The position numbers and the translations under genes were made by a program. Of a stretch of DNA of 64,000 nt, positions 54,274 to 64,000 are shown one piece after another (positions within the stretch are counted from its first letter, which is position 1; the number at the start of each line of letters is the position of its first letter). This stretch comes from Xanthobacteraceae bacterium (GTDB taxonomy: Bacteria > Pseudomonadota > Alphaproteobacteria > Rhizobiales > Xanthobacteraceae). The notes beneath the pieces were generated by a model that worked only from the letters and a program-made list of their open reading frames with translations, searched no databases and was not told the origin of the DNA. The stretch lies in the NCBI GenBank assembly GCA_024508855.1, contig JANINJ010000078.1:87136-151135 (forward strand), written 5' to 3'.

Positions 54274-56067
54274 ATGACCATCAATCTCACCCCCCCTGAT
54301 GTTCGCGAGCTCAAGCCGCGGATCACCGTGTTCGGAGTCGGCGGCGCCGGTGGCAATGCCGTCAACAACATGATCACCGCCGGCCTCGAAGGGGTCGACT
54401 TCGTCGTCGCCAATACCGACGCGCAGGCGCTGACCATGACGAAGGCCCAGCGCATCATCCAGATGGGCACCGAAGTCACGCAGGGTCTGGGCGCCGGTTC
54501 GCAGCCGGATGTCGGTGCTTCCGCTGCGCAGGAAGTGATCGACGAGATTCGCGATCATCTCGCGGGCGCCAATATGGTGTTCGTCACCGCCGGCATGGGC
54601 GGCGGCACCGGCACCGGCGCCGCTCCCGTCATCGCCCGCACGGCGCGCGATCTCGGCATTCTCACCGTCGGCGTGGTGACCAAGCCGTTCCATTTCGAAG
54701 GCCAGCGCCGCATGCGCACGGCCGAGTCCGGCATCACCGAACTGCACAAGGTGGTGGATACGCTGCTGATCATTCCGAACCAGAACCTGTTCCGGGTCGC
54801 GAATGAGAAGACCACCTTCGCCGATGCCTTCGCGATGGCTGACCAGGTGCTGTATTCGGGCGTTGCCTGCATTACCGACCTGATGGTCAAGGAAGGCCTC
54901 ATCAATCTCGATTTCGCCGACGTTCGCGCCGTGATGCGTGAAATGGGCAAGGCGATGATGGGGACCGGCGAAGCCTCCGGTGAGAAGCGCGCGCTGACCG
55001 CGGCGGAAGCTGCGATCGCCAACCCGCTGATCGACGACTCGTCGATGAAGGGCGCCAAGGGCCTCCTGATCTCGATCACCGGCGGCAAGGACATGACGCT
55101 GTTCGAAGTCGACGAAGCTGCGACCCGCATCCGCGAGGAAGTCGACCAGGACGCCAACATCATTGTCGGCGCAACCTTCGACGAATCGCTCGATGGCGTG
55201 ATCCGCGTTTCGGTCGTCGCGACCGGCATCGAACAGGCCCAGCTTGCGCGCAATGCGGCTGCATCGGCTGCCAGCGCTGCTGCCCCGCAGCAAGCGGCAC
55301 CGACCGATAACCGCATGGCCGATCTCGCTGCTCGCCAGCGGGCTGAAGCCCAGCGCCTCGCCGCGGCTCACGCTCAGCAGCGGGCCGAGGCCCCGCGCCA
55401 GGCTGCCCCGGCGCCGCAACCGCGTCCGTCTGCAAATAACGTCGACCGCGCTGCGCTGGCTGCGATCGCCGCCGCCGTCGCTCCCGAGCCGATGCAGCCG
55501 GTCGCTCCGGTCGCCATGCAGCCGGCTTCCTACGGCGACGTCACGGTGCGTCCGATTGCCCAGAAGCCTTCGCTGTTCCCGGAGCTTGAGCCGGAGCAGG
55601 ACATCCACGAACAGGCCCCGCCGGAATCCTTCATTCCGCAGGCCGCGGAGCGGGCGCCGCTGCGCGCGCCGCGCATGCCGAAATTCGAGGAACTGCCGAT
55701 GCCGGCGCAGAACGAGATTCGGCAGGCGCGCGGGGAGGTCGATGAAGACCAGCCGCAGAAGACCCGCCTGTCGCTGCTCCAGCGGCTGGCCAATGTCGGT
55801 CTCGGCCGTCGCGACGAGGACAGCGAGCCGCCGATCGCGGCACGTTCCTCCGGTCCTGCCATGGGCCAGATGGCGCCGCTCCCGGAACGCAGGCCGCAGC
55901 GCTCCGTTGCCCAGCAAATGGCAGCTCATGATCCGGTATCGGAGTATGCGCGCCGTCCGTCGCCGCAGGGTCTCGATTCGCACGGTCGGCCGGCACCTGT
56001 TGCGCCTGCGCCACAGGGTGACGATCACCTTGATATCCCGGCTTTTCTACGCCGGCAGTCGAACTGA
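54274..56067 (+). CDS. ftsZ: Cell division protein FtsZ
   Basis: 597-residue tubulin-like GTPase that forms the Z ring. The GTPase core is about residues 15-330: [14 protein letters not shown], the tubulin signature [10 protein letters not shown] at 109-118 and the T7 synergy loop [11 protein letters not shown]. The linker (about 335-580) is very long, low in complexity and rich in Ala, Pro, Gln and Arg, as usual for alphaproteobacteria. It ends with the conserved C-terminal peptide [11 protein letters not shown] for binding FtsA and other partners. GAGAGG precedes the ATG. A terminator follows. Confidence 0.98.
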   Translation: MTINLTPPDVRELKPRITVFGVGGAGGNAVNNMITAGLEGVDFVVANTDAQALTMTKAQRIIQMGTEVTQGLGAGSQPDVGASAAQEVIDEIRDHLAGANMVFVTAGMGGGTGTGAAPVIARTARDLGILTVGVVTKPFHFEGQRRMRTAESGITELHKVVDTLLIIPNQNLFRVANEKTTFADAFAMADQVLYSGVACITDLMVKEGLINLDFADVRAVMREMGKAMMGTGEASGEKRALTAAEAAIANPLIDDSSMKGAKGLLISITGGKDMTLFEVDEAATRIREEVDQDANIIVGATFDESLDGVIRVSVVATGIEQAQLARNAAASAASAAAPQQAAPTDNRMADLAARQRAEAQRLAAAHAQQRAEAPRQAAPAPQPRPSANNVDRAALAAIAAAVAPEPMQPVAPVAMQPASYGDVTVRPIAQKPSLFPELEPEQDIHEQAPPESFIPQAAERAPLRAPRMPKFEELPMPAQNEIRQARGEVDEDQPQKTRLSLLQRLANVGLGRRDEDSEPPIAARSSGPAMGQMAPLPERRPQRSVAQQMAAHDPVSEYARRPSPQGLDSHGRPAPVAPAPQGDDHLDIPAFLRRQSN

Positions 56068-56096
56068 TCGATTGTTACAATCGGTCACGAAAATTA

Positions 56097-56127
56097 ACTC
56101 CCGGCCCTTTGGGCCGGGATTTTTCGT
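56097..56127 (+). terminator. Rho-independent terminator after ftsZ
   Basis: Stem cccggccc/gggccggg (56100-56107 with 56111-56118), 3-nt loop, followed by atTTTTcgTTT. A second small dyad cgattg-tta-caatcg lies before it (56069-56083). It closes the division part of the cluster. Confidence 0.85.
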
Positions 56128-56411
56128 TTGTAACATCTTGCGAAGGAAGGAATTATTAAGCTACTGATATTAAATAACAACTTTAATAAAATGCGCACTT
56201 TCGCTTCGGATTGGTGCCAAATTCGATGGTCAAATTTGGTTAACGCGCGGCGCCATTGCGGCAAAACCGGGTAACAATCCGTAAAAAAGCGTGAGTTGGA
56301 GCTCTTTGTGGCAGCAGGTATTGTTTGCCATGACTTGGGGACACCAGAATCGAGTCGCTGCTTTATTGGCGTAATACGGTTGTTGGTGGGTCGCACTTGG
56401 GCACTTTTGGT
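56128..56411 (+). other. AT-rich gap carrying the lpxC promoter
   Basis: An unusually AT-rich stretch (56150-56240) in GC-rich DNA, no gene seen. Two overlapping GANTC sites (GAATC and GAGTC, 56348-56357) could be methylated by the cell-cycle methylase CcrM; whether this matters for lpxC is unknown. Confidence 0.45.
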
Positions 56412-57368
56412 ATGAAATTCAGCCGGCAAACAACGCTTCGGTCGCAAGCTACCGTAACGGGTGTCGGCGTTCATTCCGGTGTTACTGTCAATCTGACGAT
56501 GGGGCCTGCTCCGGTGGATGCAGGTTTTATTTTTGTCCGGGTCAATCCTGACGGGTCCGAGCGCGAAGTCCGGGCCACCGCTAAAGCGGTGACCGCCACC
56601 GCGTTTGCCACGGTTCTTGGCGATCGTGACGGTCCGATCGTGTCCACGGCCGAGCATGTGCTCGCAGCGCTGCGCGGCATGGGCGTCGACAATGCGACCA
56701 TCGAAGTCGATGGTCCCGAAGTGCCGATCATGGACGGCAGCGCAGCCGCCTTCGTCGCGGCAATCGACCAGGCCGGGATCGTCGAGCAGAGCGCTCCGCG
56801 CCGCTTCATCCAGGTCCTGAAGCCCATTCAGGTGAAGATGGGCGAGAGCGTCGCCGAACTGCGGCCCTATGCCGATGGTTTCCGTGCCGACATCGAGATC
56901 GATTTCGCCAATCCGGTCATCGGCCGCCAGAATTTCTCCCTCGATCTCAATCCCGCAAGTTTCCGCCGCGAAGTCAGCCGCGCCCGTACCTTCGGCTGCG
57001 TCAGCGACGTTGCCAAGCTGTGGGAAGCCGGGTTCGCGCTCGGAGCGTCGTTCGAGAACTCGGTGGTGTTCGACGAGACCCATCTGCTGAATGTCGAAGG
57101 GCTGCGCTACGCCGACGAATGCGCCCGCCACAAGGTGCTCGACGTGATTGGCGATCTGGCGCTGGCCGGATTGCCAATGCTTGCCTCGTTCCGCTCGGTA
57201 CGCGGTGGCCACAAGCTCAATCATGCGGTGCTGACCGCGCTGCTGGCTGACCGTAGCGCATGGCGATTGGTCGAAGCAGAGCGTGCGCGTCGTCCCCGCG
57301 TCGCGGATGCCGTGGGCGGCATGGTCGGCGGCATGGTTGCCCCGGCCTATGGTCCGGATGTGTCCTGA
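56412..57368 (+). CDS. lpxC: UDP-3-O-acyl-N-acetylglucosamine deacetylase
   Basis: 318 residues from the ATG at 56412 (MKFSRQTTLRSQATVTGVGVHSG); a TTG at 56397 is also in frame. Zinc enzyme for the first committed step of lipid A synthesis, in the cytoplasm. Zinc ligands His82 (STAEHVLAAL), His240 and Asp244 (ARHKVLDVIGDLAL); catalytic Glu81 and His267 (GGHKLNH). Length is family-typical. It is separated from ftsZ by a terminator, so it is transcribed on its own or with bamD. Confidence 0.97.
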   Translation: MKFSRQTTLRSQATVTGVGVHSGVTVNLTMGPAPVDAGFIFVRVNPDGSEREVRATAKAVTATAFATVLGDRDGPIVSTAEHVLAALRGMGVDNATIEVDGPEVPIMDGSAAAFVAAIDQAGIVEQSAPRRFIQVLKPIQVKMGESVAELRPYADGFRADIEIDFANPVIGRQNFSLDLNPASFRREVSRARTFGCVSDVAKLWEAGFALGASFENSVVFDETHLLNVEGLRYADECARHKVLDVIGDLALAGLPMLASFRSVRGGHKLNHAVLTALLADRSAWRLVEAERARRPRVADAVGGMVGGMVAPAYGPDVS

Positions 57369-57683
57369 TCCCGAGATTTTTCGACTCAAGTCCTTTTCGG
57401 TTCGCCTGTCTCTGACAGGATCCATGGTCCGTGGAGCTCCGGACCCAACCTTTTGATCGGAAAGCAACAGTGGCTGTTACAATGCAGCGGCTGCTACAAT
57501 TCGCCTTAATCCGGGCGGAATGGCTACGTATCCGATTGGTCAAAGGTTGTTTTTCAGGTACAGAGGCGCGCGGTCGCACGGCAAGCACCACGGGCACATT
57601 CGGTGTTGTGTTCCTGGTCCTTATCTCGCGCCGCCGGTTTCATCGCAAATCGGTGTGGCGCGACCGGTGTCAGGTTCTAACTC
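57369..57683 (+). other. Gap between lpxC and bamD, no gene seen
   Basis: 315 bp. Two small hairpins, cctgtc-tct-gacagg (57405-57419) and ggtccg/cggacc (57426-57445), follow the lpxC stop; neither has a T-run. The rest should hold the bamD promoter. Confidence 0.45.
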
Positions 57684-58589
57684 ATGGCGGCACAGCGTAT
57701 GGCGCTTGACTATCGCACTTCGACCTCCCGTCCGGCCCGCTTCAGCCGGAAGCTTTGGCTCGCAGTTGGCCTTTTGGCCGTGACCGCCTCTCTGGGCGGT
57801 TGCAGCAGCGCCAGCGATCTGTTCGACAAGTTCAAGGCCAAGGACGACACGTTCGTCGATGAACCCGCGGACAAGCTCTACAATGAGGGCTTGTACCTGA
57901 TGAATCACGAGAACGACCCGAAGGCCGCTTCCAAGAAATTCGAGGAAGTCGACCGGCAGCATCCTTATTCGGACTGGGCACGTAAATCGCTGCTGATGTC
58001 GGCCTATGCGTTCTACAACGGCGGCGATTACGACAACTGCATCGGCGCGGCGACGCGCTACGTCACGCTGCATCCGGGCAGCCCCGATGCGGCATACGCG
58101 CAGTATCTGATCGCAGCTTCGCAATACGACCAGATCCCTGATGTCTCCCGCGACCAGGGCCGCACCGAGAAGGCCATCGCCGCGCTCGAGGAAGTCATCC
58201 GCAAGTATCCGACCTCGGAATACGCCCTGAGCGCCAAGAAGAAGCTCGAGGGCGCCCGCGACCAGCTCGCGGCCAAGGAAATGGCCATCGGCCGTTACTA
58301 TATGGAAAAGCGTGATTTCAGCGGCGCCATCAACCGCTTCAAGACCGTCGTAACCCGGTACCAGACCACACGGCACGTCGAGGAAGCGCTGGCGCGCCTG
58401 ACCGAGGCCTATATGGCGATCGGCATCGTCGGCGAGGCGCAAACCGCCGCCGCCATTCTTGGCCACAACTTTCCTGACAGCCGCTGGTACAAAGACGCCT
58501 ACAATCTTGTAAAGTCGGGCGGGGTCGAGCCGCAGGAGAACAAGGGTTCCTGGATGAGCAAGGCCTTCAAGAAAATCGGCCTCGGATAG
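57684..58589 (+). CDS. bamD: Outer-membrane assembly lipoprotein BamD
   Basis: 301 residues (or 296 from the second ATG at 57699). Lipobox SLGGC, lipid-modified Cys40. Five TPR-like repeats follow, e.g. DKLYNEGLYLMNHENDPKAASKKFEEVDRQHPYSDWARKS, with AMAIGRYYMEKRDFSGAINRFKTVVTRYQTT as a clear later one. It is the only essential lipoprotein of the BAM complex in the outer membrane, binding BamA on the periplasmic side. Older names are ComL and YfiO. recN starts 12 nt after its stop. Confidence 0.95.
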   Translation: MAAQRMALDYRTSTSRPARFSRKLWLAVGLLAVTASLGGCSSASDLFDKFKAKDDTFVDEPADKLYNEGLYLMNHENDPKAASKKFEEVDRQHPYSDWARKSLLMSAYAFYNGGDYDNCIGAATRYVTLHPGSPDAAYAQYLIAASQYDQIPDVSRDQGRTEKAIAALEEVIRKYPTSEYALSAKKKLEGARDQLAAKEMAIGRYYMEKRDFSGAINRFKTVVTRYQTTRHVEEALARLTEAYMAIGIVGEAQTAAAILGHNFPDSRWYKDAYNLVKSGGVEPQENKGSWMSKAFKKIGLG

Positions 58590-58601
58590 GACTCATCTCA
58601 C

Positions 58602-62454
<3,853 letters not shown>

Positions 62455-62455
<1 letters not shown>

Positions 62456-62503
62456 AGCATGATCCCGAAAAGTGGGAACCGGTTTTCGGACAAGATCATG
62501 CTC
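62455..62503. repeat. Dispersed palindromic element overlapping the ligA stop
   Basis: Outer arms gagcatgatc (62455-62464) and gatcatgctc (62494-62503), inner arms ccgaaaa (62465-62471) and ttttcgg (62483-62489). I recall this gagcatgatc...gatcatgctc element as very abundant between genes in Bradyrhizobium and other Hyphomicrobiales. Here the last base of the ligA stop codon is its first base. Confidence 0.8.
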
Positions 62504-62552
62504 AATCAAAGAGACAAGTGACGAGTCTGATTCAGCGCAGTTGAAACAGACT

Positions 62553-63830
62553 CTAGAGCAGTCCGGTTTCTTCGCCTTCCGCCTGTTCAATCAGGTCTTC
62601 GGTCGCAATCACGCCGCCGCGCGGCACCAGGAAAATCATCGTCGATGCGCATGCCAGCGAGAGCGCGACGATAGCGATGTTGAGCGGCACCGGCGTCGCG
62701 AAGTTGCCGCCCAGCCACGCGCCGAATTGCGAGCACAGCGAGCCGAAGCCCATCTGCAGGAAACCCATCATGCCTGAAGCGGTGCCCGCGACCTGCGGCC
62801 GGATGCTCAGCGCGCCCGCGGCGGAGTTCGACATCGTGAAGGCGTTGCCGAACATGATGATCATGTGGGTGAAGAACAGCCACGACGGAACCTGATTGAG
62901 ACCCATCACGCCCCACAACAGGTTCAGGAGCGATCCCGCAAGCTGCATGACAAGGCCGAACCAGATCAGCTTCTCTAGCGAATGGCGTGGCGCGAAGCGC
63001 ACGCAGGCCAGATTGCCGACCAGGTAAGCAAAGCCCGATGTAGCAAACCACGCCCCATATTCGGCGCTCGATCGGCCCATCTGGTTGACCACGACATAGG
63101 GACCACCACCGGCGAAAGTGAAGATGATCGACGACGCCAGCACCTGGCACAGCACGTAGCCGATGAAAGCGCGGCTCGCCAGCAGGCTGCGCGCGCCGCC
63201 GGCGAAGCCGCCGCTGGCTGTGCGGTCCGCCATCCGTCGGGTTTCCGGCAGCGCGAGGGCGACACCGGCGAACGTCACCACCGATAACGCCGTCAGCGCA
63301 TAGAAGATCGATCGCCAGCCGAGGCTGATTTCGATCAGGCCGCCGGCGAGCGGACTGAGCATCTGCGCGATCATCATCACCGCGATCACGAGGCTGATCA
63401 TCGAGGCGACGCGGTCGCGTTCATAGATGTCGCGAATGATGGCGCGGCTGATTACCATGCCGGATGCGCCGCCGAGTGCCTGCAAAAACCGCGCGAGGAT
63501 CAGTTGTGGCAGCGTCTGCGCGAAGATGCCGCCGATGGTTGCCAGCACCATCAGGCCGAGGCCACCGATCAGTACCGGTCGCCGTCCGTAACGGTCCGAC
63601 AGCGGGCCCATGATGATTTGCGAGCACGCGATGCCGACCATGTAGAGCGACACCGTCATCTGCACCAGCGAGATGTCGCTGTCGAAGGAGGTGGCGAGTA
63701 CCGGCAATGCGGGCACCAGCATATACAGTGACACCGGCGCAACACCGGTCATCGCTACCAGCAACATCAGCATGGCGCGCGACGGCGCATTGCTGTCGTC
63801 GGAACTGTTGTAGGTCAGGCTGGCGGTCAC
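62553..63830 (-). CDS. Bcr/CflA-type MFS drug transporter (DHA1)
   Basis: 425 residues, twelve predicted helices. The start is GTG at 63830 (MTASLTYNSSDDSN). The DHA1 motif A GPLSDRYGRRPVLIGGL is clear in the loop between helices 2 and 3, and the Bcr/CflA-typical start VSLYMLVPALPVLATSFDSDISLVQMTVSLYMVGIACSQIIMGP is present, as is FLQALGGASGMVISRAIIRD. Proton-driven export of chloramphenicol-, bicyclomycin- or sulfonamide-like compounds is the family role; the substrate here is unknown. It is convergent with ligA; no strong ribosome binding site is visible. Confidence 0.92.
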   Translation of the reverse strand: MTASLTYNSSDDSNAPSRAMLMLLVAMTGVAPVSLYMLVPALPVLATSFDSDISLVQMTVSLYMVGIACSQIIMGPLSDRYGRRPVLIGGLGLMVLATIGGIFAQTLPQLILARFLQALGGASGMVISRAIIRDIYERDRVASMISLVIAVMMIAQMLSPLAGGLIEISLGWRSIFYALTALSVVTFAGVALALPETRRMADRTASGGFAGGARSLLASRAFIGYVLCQVLASSIIFTFAGGGPYVVVNQMGRSSAEYGAWFATSGFAYLVGNLACVRFAPRHSLEKLIWFGLVMQLAGSLLNLLWGVMGLNQVPSWLFFTHMIIMFGNAFTMSNSAAGALSIRPQVAGTASGMMGFLQMGFGSLCSQFGAWLGGNFATPVPLNIAIVALSLACASTMIFLVPRGGVIATEDLIEQAEGEETGLL

Positions 63831-63939
63831 GCTTGCAAGGGTCTTTCCAGCCGGGCTGGCTCATCGCGGATGAAAGGTCGATCTCGTTCGACTGTATCTG
63901 CGCGTGAGCCGCGGGAGCATGGCCTTTTCGGAATGCGGC

Positions 63940-63973
63940 CATGTCCTATCCGGGAACATGTCCTATCCGGGAA
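63940..63973. repeat. 17-bp tandem repeat upstream of the MFS gene
   Basis: catgtcctatccgggaa twice in a row (63940-63956 and 63957-63973), 110 bp before the start of the Bcr/CflA-type gene. It may be part of an operator or of a repeat that continues beyond the window. Confidence 0.75.
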
Positions 63974-64000
63974 AGTGGTCCTCGTAAGGGATCGGCGCCG

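Noticed and set aside
53707..56028. 773-aa open frame on the minus strand across ftsA/ftsZ
   Set aside because: Mirror of GC-rich codon use in ftsA and ftsZ; no domain, crosses two essential genes.

Overview
The window reads as chromosomal DNA of an alphaproteobacterium of the order Hyphomicrobiales, most likely the Bradyrhizobium/Rhodopseudomonas/Tardiphaga/Afipia group (Nitrobacteraceae). Grounds: high GC, a complete division and cell-wall (dcw) cluster ending in an FtsZ with a very long linker, an ICE/Irr-type iron palindrome before bacterioferritin, EcfG-type general-stress promoters (GGAAC-N16-CGTT), and three kinds of intergenic palindrome of a sort common in this group. Genus and species cannot be fixed from sequence reading alone. 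No tRNA, CRISPR array, insertion sequence or prophage gene was seen.

Left part (1-36.1 kb) is a patchwork of short transcription units. 1-10.1 kb: a sulfurtransferase fragment, a Pro/Ala-rich membrane protein, an L,D-transpeptidase with tandem repeats, a 2-hydroxyacid dehydrogenase, EttA, DUF4864, Tam, a UPF0114 membrane protein and an MltB-type lytic transglycosylase. 10.2-13.9 kb: two paralogous small secreted proteins, bfd and bfr with an Irr-box palindrome, a lipoprotein, a Cys-rich peptide and a collagen-like protein. 13.9-17.5 kb: P450, SDR, a YeeE/YedE pair and an SLT enzyme. 17.8-23.5 kb: two PRC-barrel proteins and a 27-residue membrane peptide with EcfG-type promoters, an orphan periplasmic binding protein, DUF4403 and a second L,D-transpeptidase. 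23.6-31.8 kb: an extensin-like lipoprotein, a TetR regulator divergent from an EmrA/EmrB efflux pair across a perfect 37-bp palindrome, a possible leader peptide, an ABC exporter and an EamA transporter. 31.9-36.1 kb: two membrane GGDEF proteins, the RNase P RNA gene (minus strand) and an AmiD-type amidase.

Right part (36.6-62.5 kb) is the dcw cluster, all on the plus strand: rsmH-ftsL-ftsI-murE-murF-mraY-murD-ftsW-murG-murC-murB-(DUF4239 gene on the minus strand)-ddlB-ftsQ-ftsA-ftsZ, then lpxC, bamD, recN and ligA. Many genes overlap by 4 nt or lie within 15 nt. Lipid II synthesis (murE to murG), septal peptidoglycan synthesis (FtsW/FtsI) and the Z ring (FtsQAZ) are encoded in order. A repeat element lies between murG and murC, an opposite-strand gene separates murB from ddlB, and no mraZ is seen before rsmH. 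A Bcr/CflA-type MFS gene closes the window.

A theme of the window is peptidoglycan: besides the dcw cluster there are two L,D-transpeptidases, two lytic transglycosylases, an amidase and an extensin-like protein. The most unusual items are the EcfG-driven 27-residue peptide, the leader-peptide-plus-hairpin arrangement before the ABC exporter, the promoter-within-palindrome before the efflux pair, and the 35-triplet collagen-like gene.
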